Positions 1 to 8,520 of a DNA stretch of 26,152 nucleotides are shown here, piece after piece (within the stretch, counting starts at the first letter, position 1; the number at the start of each line of letters is the position of its first letter). The stretch is taken from positions 2,934,201 to 2,960,352 of the forward strand of contig NC_090620.1 in the NCBI RefSeq assembly GCF_004359215.1, read 5' to 3'. The notes under the pieces are model-generated. The model ran no database searches. It was not told the origin of the DNA and saw only the letters and a list, made by a program, of their open reading frames with translations. The DNA comes from Bremia lactucae. Taxonomy: Eukaryota > Oomycota > Peronosporomycetes > Peronosporales > Peronosporaceae. A program made the translations under genes and the position numbers.

Positions 1-275
1 TTGTTAATCTATCTTTGTAAATGTTGTCTTAACTATAAACTAATACTAAACATGTAAATGAATTCTTATCTATCTTATCTCGTAACTCTCTTTGATTACT
101 TCTACAGCTGATTAGTCTGCGGGATAAATAGACATAATGGTCTATACCTATTTATGGATAAGAATTCAGGAAATTACTATTTAAAGTAATTTCCTCCAAA
201 TATTATCTACCTTTTGGATAATATTAATTAACAATCTTTTATTGTTAATTTCATGTAACGATACACCCCGTTACA
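1..275 (-). repeat. LTR, right-hand part (gypsy-type)
   Basis: Positions 1-171 match 25982-26152 almost base for base (constant offset 25981, about six differences), so the window starts and stops inside copies of one repeat. The right end is CCCCGTTACA at 266-275, the exact reverse complement of the TGTAACGGGG that starts the other copy at 25808. Putting the two together gives an LTR of 449 bp. The minus orientation is inferred by comparison with the LTRs of the plus-strand element at 19240-25088, whose diagnostic stretch reads in the opposite sense. No polypurine tract or primer site is visible after 275, so this may be a solo LTR. Confidence 0.8.
169..250. repeat. Three consecutive perfect hairpins inside the LTR
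   Basis: Three perfect inverted repeats stand almost end to end: 169-194 (10-bp stem GGAAATTACT, 6-nt loop), 199-225 (9-bp stem AATATTATC, 9-nt loop) and 226-250 (10-bp stem AATTAACAAT, 5-nt loop). They end 25 bp before the LTR terminus. AT-rich DNA gives short palindromes by chance, but three adjoining perfect stems of 9-10 bp suggest structure in the LTR transcript or at the DNA end. Confidence 0.75.
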
Positions 276-757
276 GTAATCGTGTTATCATCTCCAGCAT
301 TGTAATGCATTGGTCATGCTTTCTTCTGTTGCAATCTTCCCGAGAAAATTTAATCGTAAGAGAATGCGAGCTCTTGTTGTTGGGAAGCGCCTTATGCCAC
401 GGTTTACGAGAACCGTGCAACGAAGCAATGAATTTTCGACGTCGACAAGAAATATTTTACTTAATAAGGTGCTTAGATGATGACATCAATAATGCAAGAG
501 GAGAAGGCAAAAAACGAAACAACAAGCTAAATCTAATCCAAAGTATATTTGACTATTGGCGAATTACCAGCTGAACTTAAAGACCACACAACAGCTTTTT
601 CCTCTTTAGCATTCTGATACTGCCCAGCTTTTCCGAGTCGTTCTAGTTGTCCACTTTAGCAACGTTCTTCGCTGTCGTTTCAGCAAACACTGCGAAAAAA
701 TAAAATCACAACTCAGCGCTAGCATACCTAAAATCCATTTTTCACATTGAGCAAGCT
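276..757. other. Spacer without a recognised gene
   Basis: An open frame of 110 codons begins inside the LTR end and runs to 574 on the plus strand, but its start lies in the repeat and its product resembles nothing I know. I treat it as chance. The only other structure seen is a small hairpin near 399-416 (ACGGTT / AACCGT). The minus-strand effector ends at 758, so its 3' untranslated region must lie here. Confidence 0.5.
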
Positions 758-1195
758 TTAAAGAGTGTCTGCAGGAGTTAGATGTGGCCTTGTGAACGCT
801 TGCTTTCCCTTGTAGTTAACCAGAATTTTTCTTATTGAAATTTGAACCGCTAGGGGAAATTTAACTTCAGAAAGCACCTTTTCCACATTTTTCAGGCCAT
901 GTCGTGCTATGAGCTGTTCCACGAGCCCCTCCGGTACATTATCTTTTTGATCTCGGAAGTATGTCTTGATTTGTTTTCGATGCCATCTATCTTTAAAAAA
1001 TTGTTGGAATGGCCATCGAAAACGTTCTTCGTTATCGACCAGATCCACGCTCGTTCTAAGTCGCCGCTGCGAAGTAATTATCGCACTGTCGGTGGTTCGT
1101 AGAGTCCCGAGATCTGCTTTCGAGTCTTGAGTGTGCACCCCACAACAAATGCATGCGAGAAGGGCGACTACAGATATGGCGCGGGAAAGAAGCAT
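758..1195 (-). CDS. Secreted RxLR-EER effector
   Basis: A 145-residue protein. Residues 1 to about 23 form a signal peptide: a short start, then a hydrophobic core (VVALLACICCG), with likely cleavage near HTQ-DS. RRLR is at residues 44-47 (codons at 1055-1066) and DNEER at 54-58 (EER codons at 1022-1030), the classic spacing of the oomycete RxLR-dEER leader. The remaining 87 residues are basic and helical-looking (WPFQQFFKDR, LVEQLIARHG, VEKVLSEV). I do not recognise the effector family and do not assign a host target. Known of the class: secreted by the pathogen and acting inside plant cells, with the leader concerned in secretion or translocation. The start is the first ATG before the signal peptide, and no intron is needed. 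An initiator-like element lies 41-57 nt upstream. A decayed paralogue lies at 25400-25740. This is the best-supported intact gene in the window. Confidence 0.92.
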   Translation of the reverse strand: MLLSRAISVVALLACICCGVHTQDSKADLGTLRTTDSAIITSQRRLRTSVDLVDNEERFRWPFQQFFKDRWHRKQIKTYFRDQKDNVPEGLVEQLIARHGLKNVEKVLSEVKFPLAVQISIRKILVNYKGKQAFTRPHLTPADTL

Positions 1196-1440
1196 GACGT
1201 CGGTTGTCTTAGCTGCAAGAGTCGCACAGGTAGTAGGAAAGTTACAAAATGAAAATCGAGGTTAGTTAAAGCTTTTTTGCTGGAATTCACTCCAATAGAG
1301 GACTGAGAGCATCGAGGATGTGGGATTCAAGAGTGCATAAATGGACACTTGTTTGCATTGATTGCATAACTCTATGATCGATTATTCGGACGAAGTAAAA
1401 AAGAGCCAAAACCTGGAGATTCACAAAACAATTGTTTTTA
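1196..1440 (-). promoter_or_regulatory. Upstream region of the effector, conserved in its paralogue
   Basis: Read on the minus strand, this stretch aligns by eye with 25130-25399 on the plus strand. Shared blocks include TTCGTCCGA, GATCGATCAT, ATGCAA..ATGCAAACAA and CCTCGATG, ending at the ATG of each gene. The duplication that made the two loci therefore carried the promoter as well as the coding part. Confidence 0.65.
1236..1252 (-). promoter_or_regulatory. Oomycete initiator-like core promoter
   Basis: On the minus strand the sequence reads TCATTTTGTAACTTTCC, close to the oomycete initiator consensus (TCATT, two pyrimidines, then CA/TTT). It sits 41-57 nt before the effector ATG, a usual distance in oomycetes. 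The aligned position in the paralogue (near 25350) reads TATTTTCTCAACTTTGC. No TATA box is needed in this class. Confidence 0.5.
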
Positions 1441-1475
1441 TGGCCGTCATACGCAGAAATAGAAAATACAGTAGA

Positions 1476-1927
1476 TTATCGGTTCCTCCTCTTCTCGGTA
1501 TGTTTCATGTCTCGGAGCATCTGTCTTAAATTGTCAATGCACAGATTTAAGCTGCCGAACTCGTTAGGAGACATGAGCGTGGCGTAGGGAATTGGCGATG
1601 CTGGTCTAACTTTTGGTTTTCTGTAAGGAGATTGGAGTTGGAACTTATTAATAACATGTGTCAATTCCAATTATGGTCTCAGTAATCATTGTGACGGATG
1701 CATGTACAGTCTAACGTCTGTTTAAAGGAAAGTTCCCGTCTTAGATTCCCTCTTAAACTTTGGTGCACCCGGAGTAGCGTAAGTAGCAGCAACTTGTTGA
1801 AAGAATACATATTGAGGAACCTTTTATGCAGGCCTTGCCAGCTTCGCAGCTCGAAATGCCTACAAAAATCTTCGCAATATTTGCGATATTTCTTTTTTAA
1901 TAGCAAGCGCTCTTGGCTTTTTCTCAC
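1476..1927 (-). other. Unrecognised minus-strand open stretches, possible transposon relic
   Basis: Two short minus-strand open frames lie here, 1927-1679 (82 codons) and 1670-1476 (64 codons), on either side of a stop. Neither product is recognised. In a different frame the start near 1930 reads EKKPRALAIKKEI, which resembles the basic helix-turn-helix start of some Tc1/mariner-type transposases. That reading meets a stop within 30 residues. The right border overlaps a dispersed repeat shared with 18859-19210. The call is weak. Confidence 0.2.
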
Positions 1928-2044
1928 ATGTTAGAGCCAGTGGAATGACCGATCCAGTGAAAATATTTTATGTGACGTTTTATTTAATACAGACTGGGGG
2001 AGGGCAATACCACAAGGGGGTTGTGGCTATGCCGGCTCCCTAAG
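1889..2044. repeat. Dispersed repeat, copy 1 (partner 18859-19210)
   Basis: Shared stretches in the same order and orientation: GCGCTCTTGGC(C/T)TTTTCT, CAGTGGAATGAC, GGGGGCAATACCA and TCCCTAA. The partner has about 180 extra bases between the first two blocks. Read on the minus strand it begins TTAGGGA and contains a G/C-rich start, which would suit the end of a DNA transposon, but no inverted partner or target duplication was found. Confidence 0.45.
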
Positions 2045-2140
2045 TTTGTTTTCTTACTGCTCTGCAGCTGTCTTAAGTAAATTTAAACTTATCCAGATTG
2101 CTGTGACACATCTGACTTCTTAAAGATGCCCTCGCGTAGA

Positions 2141-2620
2141 TTCCGGTAATAATTCTACAAGGATTTTTTTATCGACTGATTGCGATACTTTACTCGCAAT
2201 TTCAAATCTTTAATAACGTAATGACAAAGGATGTAGAACAGATCTCGTTATCTCTCCCAGTCCATGAACCGACCTCAGTGGCCGAGTGGTTAAGCACTGG
2301 AACTGGGACAGGGAGGTACGTGGATCGATACCCGCGGAGGACGGTACGATGACACATCGCTGGTGATAGGCTAAAAAGCAGACGAGCAACCATCCAATGG
2401 ATGGCCGCCCTGCCAACCCGCACCGAAGGTGTGTGATAGTTGGGTGGGAGGAGGCCCTGTAGCCGAAATTCCCCATAGTGTAATGAGGGGTGCAAGGTTC
2501 CATTAAGAGAACTTCGACAAAATTGAAACTCTCCCAGTCCATGAGCTTCTTAACGAAGTCGTATCTGTGCAAAAATATTTTTTAGTTGGGCTCAAGCCAT
2601 TCGTGGCCATAAACAATTAG
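2141..2620 (+). pseudogene. Possible small open frame split by the SINE
   Basis: If the SINE and one copy of its target duplication are ignored, an uninterrupted plus-strand frame of about 67 codons runs across the insertion point, from just after a stop near 2140 to TAG at 2618-2620. Its only internal ATG is at 2221. The product is not recognised. A frame of this length in AT-rich DNA may be chance, so it is noted only because the empty site is open. Confidence 0.2.
2252..2544 (+). mobile_element. tRNA-derived SINE with 16-bp target-site duplication
   Basis: The 16-mer CTCTCCCAGTCCATGA occurs at 2252-2267 and again, perfectly, at 2529-2544. It brackets a 261-bp body. The body starts with a tRNA-like head: an RNA polymerase III A box TGGCCGAGTGG at 2279-2289 and a B box GGATCGATACC at 2322-2332, spaced as in a tRNA of the Ser/Leu kind. 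A non-tRNA middle follows, and the end is A-rich (ACAAAATTGAAA). SINEs are known from Phytophthora; whether this is a named family cannot be told here. The intact duplication implies a fairly recent insertion. Open frames on the opposite strand are by-products. Confidence 0.88.
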
Positions 2621-2667
2621 TGCTTGAGCTTTTAGCTGGCGGTTCCATCCACGAGTTAGATGTTTAA

Positions 2668-3859
2668 TTCTCAACTTTCCATCTGCAAAACTACATTCGC
2701 TTTCTTACAGCAAACTCCTCATGCAACGCATCGCTTGTTTCCTCGGCTATATATTGCTCTGTTTGCGCTTCGTATCGAAGACTCGAGGCCCTACACAAGA
2801 GCGAAATTAAATTACTGGACGACTTTTTTACTACGAATTTGAAGACGCGCCTGACAGACCTACCAAAGTCAGGGCAAGGCCCCGAACCATGGTCTGGTCC
2901 GTATTGGCTCAGTATTAATGACAGTAACAATTATGCGTGGAATGATAAGTAGCCAAGTCCTTCAGCAAAGTATGCACTTGCTTTCAATATGAACGTGAAA
3001 GAAATCATGGATAAGGTTTCAGCGAAGAGCGGCGTCGATGCGTATAAAACAAGCAAAAGCTGCACTTTGTCAAGTCAATGCGACAATGCATTTTGCGCAA
3101 TTCGCCTGAACGCGGTGTCAGGCCGCCTTGGTAGGGTCTGAGTCACGGACTTGTATCGGCCTCTCTCCTCGAGAAGAAACCCGTCTGTAGTGTGAAGCAC
3201 AACAACGTTGTCTTCGAACCGATCGACATTATAAGATTAATCACGTTCATCTACGCTGAAGCCAACATACCGAAATTGTTTATTGGAAAGCGCTACAGCG
3301 GCGAAGACGGTAGCGAGGATGAAAACGGTAGATTCTCGGTTCCATTCTATCGTGACGTTAATCCTGGAATCTTCCATATCACGGCGTCAAATCTTCTGGG
3401 CAACCTAAATCGGGCTTTCATTTTATAGACATCCATGCAGACGCACTTGTCTGGAATCAGCCAATACACGCTTTTAAGGTAACCAAGCAAAAACGTATGA
3501 CCCTCAACGAGGCGGCGCAAGAATTTTTCAAACAGGATTCGTATACTTGGAACGCTGACGCCACTGCGATCGTTCATGTCAATTCCCAAATCACGACAGT
3601 CGATGCGGTAGAGATTTTCAATGGAAAGCTCAACGTTACGCTCCCAGCCGAGCCACTGCCCTACGATTACATTCTGGAACTAAACAAGGACGGCAAAATT
3701 GTGGGAGGGGAATGGGTCCGCGATTCGATGAACCAACACCCCGACTTTTACTGGATACCTCAAATTCGCCCTGCGGCTGAGTTTGTGAGCGTTACTGGTT
3801 TAAGCTATGCTGAGGTGTCAATGTTAGTTGAAAAATCGCTTGTTCCGACAAGCCCTTAA
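2668..3859 (+). pseudogene. Transglutaminase elicitor (GP42/M81-like), broken
   Basis: Recognisable family pieces occur in order in three frames. Frame 1, 2668-3138: EPWSGPYW, a TAG at 2950-2952, then PSPSAKYALAFN, a cysteine-bearing stretch, and a TGA at 3139-3141. Frame 3, 3150-3425: SLLEKKPVCSVKHNNV, FEPIDI, YRDVNPGIFHI. Frame 2, about 3420-3859: VWNQPIHAFKV, then GGEWVRDSMNQHPDFYWIP and GLSYAEVSMLVEKS. The last frame reaches a natural stop. Known of the family: secreted calcium-dependent transglutaminases of Phytophthora walls whose Pep-13 peptide triggers plant defence. The region expected to carry the catalytic-cysteine motif should lie between 3105 and 3150, but only about 44 bp remain there. 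No convincing signal peptide was found upstream. The breaks are two stops, one deletion and one frameshift near 3420-3425, so no full product is expected. Confidence 0.88.
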
Positions 3860-4726
3860 TCTTTGTCAATGGCACTGTCAGATTAATTTTTTGAGCTTCG
3901 TGTTTACTTAGCTTAAGATTACAGGCGGCCTTTTTTTTTCGATTCGTGTCTTTTCTCATGTCTGTCAACTTTAATTTACCTGACATTTTTTACGGCCTTA
4001 CCGTGCTTTTGCTCGTCTTTTTTTTGAAGCATTTAACGAACTTGCAATTTTAAACCACAATAAATATTCCGCCAAGCGCTATAGCGCTAGTCTACTGCGT
4101 CGTCTGTTGCTAAAACTGTCCTTGGATTTCGTAAGCTCGACCTATTCTTTTTTATACGAGTCCACATTTCGAATCATCCAGTGCGGAAAGACCCCCGGCT
4201 TTATAGCAAGTGACGTTCGCCGTGACTTAAATTGTACCAGGTATAGAAAAAAAACATCTTCGTGTCTATATTTTAGTCTGAATCCGATGGGATTTTACAG
4301 TCTGCGCTGGCACGGCTGGCTTAAGAAACTCAGACACTTTTTGACGACTAGTGGTGTCGCCGATCCTTTGTATTGGGGGGTGGTGTCGATCCTACAGAAG
4401 ACTGGGGCTTTTTAAAGACAAGCTTAATGTACGCCCGACTCGCACAAGTTAACGGAGGCAACATTTATGGGGCTGGACAAGATGCAGTAAACGTCTTTAC
4501 TTCCTATTAGGCAACTAGTGTCTTTACTTCACCTTTTCGAATAATGTTTGACAAGAGCGAGACGCAATTTCGCAAGACGAAGCTACAACGATTGAATTGA
4601 AAGAGTCCACTTAGGAAGCAGAGGAGCTTCTTGTTCATGGACCAAACAGATATAGACCTTTTAGATCGTTAGCTAGCTAAAATGTATTAAACTCGTTCGT
4701 CTTGTCGCTTGTGCTGTTCGCTTAAA
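3860..4726. other. Region without a recognised gene
   Basis: A 102-codon plus-strand frame at 4107-4415 begins only with a TTG; its first ATG is at about codon 61 and the product is not recognised. The rest has no convincing frame. The motif GTGTCTTTACTTC or a close variant occurs twice near 4491-4525, and GGTGTCGCCGATCC / GGTGTCGATCC near 4353-4392. I see no RNA gene or mobile-element end. Confidence 0.4.
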
Positions 4727-5257
4727 ATGCCTTCGTGTCACAAGTGGCAATCGCCTGTCGAGTATTTAAGCTACTTTGCAGCTATCAAAGCAGAAAACAC
4801 GACTCTAATTCCGAGAGAAAACATCGAACTCGCGGCAATCAAATTACAAGAAATCTCATCGTCGAAACGACATTCATGTGCTGTCGACGACTCGTCGCTG
4901 TCTGGCCCTTACAAACAAGAAAGCAATGGGTGCGATCTGTGCTCTTCTGTACCAGCATTCCCGCTTGAAAGCAGCCCACATGGGCTCGACAGCAGCGGCC
5001 TTGATCGGTGTGCAGTGTCGACGCTTAATACACTCAAGAAAGCGTTGCTGGCAGCCCTGACAGCACAGCGTCAAGAGATCAAACAAGTGATTTGTGAGTC
5101 CCATAAGCGGCTGATTGTTTTGCTTGGCAAGTTTTCGAGTATCATGACGATGTCGGAGCCCGCTTCGACCAATGACCGGAAATTACAACCGAATTTTGCG
5201 AGACTCAAGCAAAAGTCCATGGCATTCAATGGCTTCAGTACGAGGTCACCAACATAG
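4727..5257 (+). CDS. Hypothetical protein, 176 residues
   Basis: Not recognised. The frame extends upstream to a TTG at 4709, but the ATG at 4727 (context AAAATGC) is the likelier start and gives MPSCHKWQSP at the N-terminus. There is no signal peptide or membrane segment. The middle is Ser/Cys-rich and acidic (DDSSLSGPYK, CDLCSSVP). Residues of about 108-145 look helical with Ala/Leu/Lys/Gln (LKKALLAALTAQRQEIKQ), and the tail is basic. Two CxxC-like pairs are too far apart to call a zinc site. Mixed GC at third positions and length favour a real gene over chance, but a decayed fragment of a larger gene is possible. No clear initiator element was seen within 60 nt upstream. Confidence 0.45.
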   Translation: MPSCHKWQSPVEYLSYFAAIKAENTTLIPRENIELAAIKLQEISSSKRHSCAVDDSSLSGPYKQESNGCDLCSSVPAFPLESSPHGLDSSGLDRCAVSTLNTLKKALLAALTAQRQEIKQVICESHKRLIVLLGKFSSIMTMSEPASTNDRKLQPNFARLKQKSMAFNGFSTRSPT

Positions 5258-5534
5258 ACTTTGAATTCAATCTGGCACTGTTTCAATTGCTTTTCACCAT
5301 TATTGCTGCGTCTATGGGTCCTACTGTTTCCTAATGTCGATGAGTAGATGATTAACGCAACAAACATGAGACGTCAAATCTACGCCTAAATTCCAAAAAA
5401 ATAAGATTCTAGAGGGGATGGCGCAAAGAAACATGTGTGTGTCTAGTAATGTTACCAATATTTGAAACTCGGCCAGAATATTTTTTTTTTAAGAGCTAGC
5501 TAACACTTTTCAGAATTTGTTTTTTTCTCAGTCA
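5258..5534. other. Spacer, nothing recognised
   Basis: AT-rich with several homopolymer T runs (5481-5490, 5519-5526). No supported coding frame, RNA gene or repeat border was seen. Confidence 0.5.
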
Positions 5535-5902
5535 ACGTTGCGCTGGCCCCGTTACATAAATGCTAATTCTTTTACAGAATATAAGAAATAAAAATATTAT
5601 TTTTAATTTTAGAAAAATAATAAAGAAGTATAAAATTACTAGCTGTTAATTTGACTTATTATTTCCAATAATACCAAAATTGATAATATTGAGGCTGATA
5701 TCATCCCGCCAATCGTTACAAGACATGATTGACAGTGCGTAAGGAGTCGCTAAGCGTAGGTCGTTTTTATATAAATAAGTCAGTAGATAGTAGATTGTCA
5801 CGTAAAAACTCAAAATATTAATACAATTTTTATTTTTTACAATACTAAAGCCTTCGTATCGACCTAGAGTACCTAATACTTCTTAGCTACTCTTAACCTT
5901 CT
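5535..5902 (+). repeat. LTR fragment, plus orientation
   Basis: CCCCGTTACATAA at 5547-5559 and CCCGCCAATCGTTACAAGAC at 5707-5726 match the reverse complement of the LTR at 18050-18520 at the corresponding places. So does the following run, which includes GTAGATAGTAGATTG and AAAGCCTTCG. The sense is that of the plus-strand element at 19240-25088. The piece stops at 5902, where an oppositely oriented LTR begins. Confidence 0.6.
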
Positions 5903-6130
5903 TGTAACGGGGCGCCCTTTTATAGAGCTGTTAACAGCACTAGATAATCTACACTGATTACAGTGAAGGTGGGGTGGCTCGATTACTTCACGTACACGAC
6001 GTGCAGAGGAATGATACAGGTAGTGTAGCAGAGCTACCTCGTTCCTAAAGTCAGAGGAAGACTTTTAGACTTAGAGAGACATACCACATATTGGAATTCC
6101 TTAATCAAGAAATAAAATTATTCCGTAGGA
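5903..6130 (-). repeat. LTR fragment, minus orientation, terminus intact
   Basis: Starts with TGTAACGGGGC at 5903, the same terminus as the LTR at 25808. It includes TACTTCACGTACACGACGTG (5979-5998) in the minus-element sense. It shares GTTCCTAAAGTCAGAGGAAG and flanking bases (6053-6080) with 8570-8600, the LTR at the other end of the gag-protease remnant. The right border is not sharp. It is probably the 3' LTR of that minus-strand remnant. Confidence 0.6.
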
Positions 6131-6253
6131 TCTTTAAGGATCGATGACCCACTCCGCGCACTAAGTGCAGCTTTTTGTGTCATCCAGGACAGCTTCGTCT
6201 AGATGTGACGATGAGTTTAACTCAATCGTTGGTCGAATGACCACCATCTCAGA

Positions 6254-6886
6254 TTAGTCGCCAGCCTTTAAGGCTCGGCCGCACTCATCGATAGACATTT
6301 CGTCTAGCTCTAAAAGAGCATGTAACGAAGGGATTACCGCAAGGCTAACTTCTCCCTCAATGTTACCGGTTACACCATCTGCAAGAGTGTGTAATTGCTC
6401 ACTCGTACCACTTTGTGAGGGTATACACGCTTCGTGTCTCCCGTGTCTTGGATTAGGGACAACGCGCCTGTTACAGGCCGACATATTAACATTTCCAAAT
6501 TCTCCAGCCTGTATCGGTTCTATACCAGAGATGGTGTCTAAATTGACATCCGACAAAGAGTTAGGTAACTCAAATTCCTTGTCCAGCGACCGTTTACGTG
6601 TCACTTCACGTGCATTAAAAGAGTTTAACCCTTGATGCCCTGGCGAACCGCCAATAGTGTCACTGTTGACACTCAGTATGGTGCCACCTCGGCCGACCAC
6701 ACTCAGGGGACTTAGTCGTACCAAATCACGTATCTCAGGGATACTACACCGTTGATGATTCGGCCTTAGGCCAAAAATTCTTTCAGCATTCAGTGAATCG
6801 TTATTACAACGAGTTTCACTCGACGGAGTACGTGTCGTTCCACTTATTTCTATTGAGTCGGGCTCAGATTTAATGTTTTTTAACAT
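6254..6886 (-). pseudogene. Gypsy polyprotein linker after the protease
   Basis: An open minus-strand stretch of 210 codons, polar and Ser/Gly/Arg/Asp-rich, without catalytic motifs. It starts in another frame, overlapping the end of the protease segment, and occupies the place where oomycete gypsy polyproteins carry a spacer between protease and reverse transcriptase. No reverse transcriptase follows: after the stop at 6254 only about 120 bp separate it from the LTR fragment. The product on its own is unlikely to be functional. The assignment rests on position more than on sequence. Confidence 0.55.
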
Positions 6887-7400
6887 TATAGTTTATCAAC
6901 TCAGACATGCCAATGTCTAAGACACTGGCAGACTCATTCAATGATCCGTGCCAATAGCGCTTTTGTTGCCTAGCAAAAGTGGGTTTATGACTCTTCAAAA
7001 CTTTGCTAGGAGCATTGCGCGTGGCGCCTAAGGTCTTAGACCTCCAATCGATCCATGGCTCATGGTGTTCTAGCCAGGCCATAACAAGAATGAGATCATA
7101 TCTTGAATCTAAATCAAGGACGAGACAGCGTTCGATATTGTCAACGTCCAGAAACTTTGTGCGCAAGTTCAACGGAACTTAAGGAGCAGTGACACGAGTC
7201 CCAGTCACTAAACGAACAGTGATTGTATCACTTTCATGCGCTTTAAGCGCCTCAACGTATTGTTGATTTCCGTCAAGGAAAAGACGTCGGGCATAATTGC
7301 AAGACGCTCCTGAGTCAATTTAAATTAGCCATGGCTTATCAAATCCCTTCACAGTCGCTCGAGCGACTAACAAGCCAGGCTTGACTCACGCCCCGTGCCG
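6870..7400 (-). pseudogene. Gypsy aspartic protease (retropepsin) remnant
   Basis: On the minus strand the catalytic motif IDSGAS is encoded at about 7300-7319, followed by a stretch to TAP and then LRTKFLDVDNIERC, LVLDLDSRYDLILVMAWL and HEPWIDWRSKTLGATR. This is the usual second half of a retrotransposon protease (LILGMPWL type; here G and P are changed to V and A). In-frame TAA codons at 7320-7322, just before the catalytic motif, and at 7179-7181 break it. The last 100 codons remain open. Known role: cutting the Gag-Pol polyprotein. It is inactive here. Confidence 0.85.
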
Positions 7401-8497
7401 TTACGCACCGAGCTAATTGGGGCCAGGCTCTGTTTACTCTCACCTCCTTGAGGTTCAACAGAGCCTAGGTCTTCCCCAGTAGAGCGCCCCGCACCTACTG
7501 GGTATCGGCGTTTTCCCGCACAGATTTTTGGAATAGGTTGGATCTGGTGTTCTTTCAAGCTTTACGCGCATTTCGTAGGATGCAGGCCGGACGTAAATGC
7601 TTCGTGCATCCGCACATAAACATCTACGAATGTTCTTATGCTGTTTCACAGCTTGAAGAGCCTCTTCTATTTCTCAACGAGGCTTAGATCCATGGGATCC
7701 GGTCTATTAGACGGTATTCATGTGCTCGAAGAGCTTGTTTGGTAAATAGGCGTGCTAACTCGAGCTGGCTTAAAGTCGAACTCGGCGGGTAGCGCTCTGG
7801 CAACTGCTTCTTCAAAAGTAGCAGGGTAGGATTAGAATAATTTCCTCCGGGAAACGCCCTCACTGAGACTTTCCTATAAAATGTTACGACAATTGCTTTT
7901 AGCACCTGGTCTTGATGCATAGATGCAATGAGACTTCTCAACTCGTAGTCCCCTAGGGCTCGTTTATCCTGTCGAGTCGCTATGAACTGTGATCGCATGC
8001 GAAAAGTCTGATCAGGCGGTGCAAACATGCTATTAATTTGCAGTTTCAGCCAATCCCATGAGGAAAAAAGGTCGTTTATTGAAATGCTGCACGATAATTA
8101 CCACGCCATGACTTTACCTCCGAGTTTAAAAATGACCATAGCCGCCTTTTGACGTTCCGTTAAGAGCAAGTCGGATTCAATTGACATCTCCATCTGCTTA
8201 TCTAAAAAGGGAGTTGTTTTTCGTCTTTTCCCTCAAATATCTTTACATTGACTATTGGAGGGCGAGCCTTAGGCTCTGAATCAGGTACATAGATGTACCG
8301 GGTTGGCAAAGATGCCGCAAGGTGATCCTGAACCTAGTTGAAAGGGAGGATTCATATCGCATGAAGGCTTCAAGCCTTGTATGCAGGACCTCTGGTCCCT
8401 GGGATATAATGGACTCTACATGTTCAGGCCCAAACAAAGTTTTGAGCTTATCATAAGATATGCGTTGCGCCTTTGAAAGTTCTAGAAACTCTTTCAT
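7401..8497 (-). pseudogene. Gypsy gag remnant, copy 1
   Basis: Three minus-strand blocks in order. First, 8497-8252 has MKEFLELSKAQRISYDKL and a basic tail, ending in stops. Second, 8028-7684 has MFAPPDQTFRMRSQFIATRQ and LGDYELRSLIASMHQDQVLK, the familiar core of oomycete gypsy gag (SQF-ATRQ, DY..ELR.LI). Third, near 7500 is a stretch with RCGALYWGRPRLC that may be a decayed zinc knuckle. Between them are several stops and frameshifts. Gag forms the particle and binds the RNA; this one cannot be made whole. Only the part above 7482 is repeated in the second copy (11329 onward). Confidence 0.75.
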
Positions 8498-8520
8498 TTC
8501 AGTGAAGGTTTAGTCTTATA

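Noticed and set aside
242..574. 110-codon plus-strand frame next to the LTR
   Set aside because: The start lies inside the LTR terminus and the product has no recognisable feature.
2202..2572. Two long minus-strand open frames (97 and 120 codons)
   Set aside because: They lie opposite the SINE and follow its tRNA-derived sequence; neither product resembles a protein family.
6360..6635. 91-codon plus-strand frame
   Set aside because: Opposite the 210-codon minus-strand linker, which is longer and follows the protease in place.
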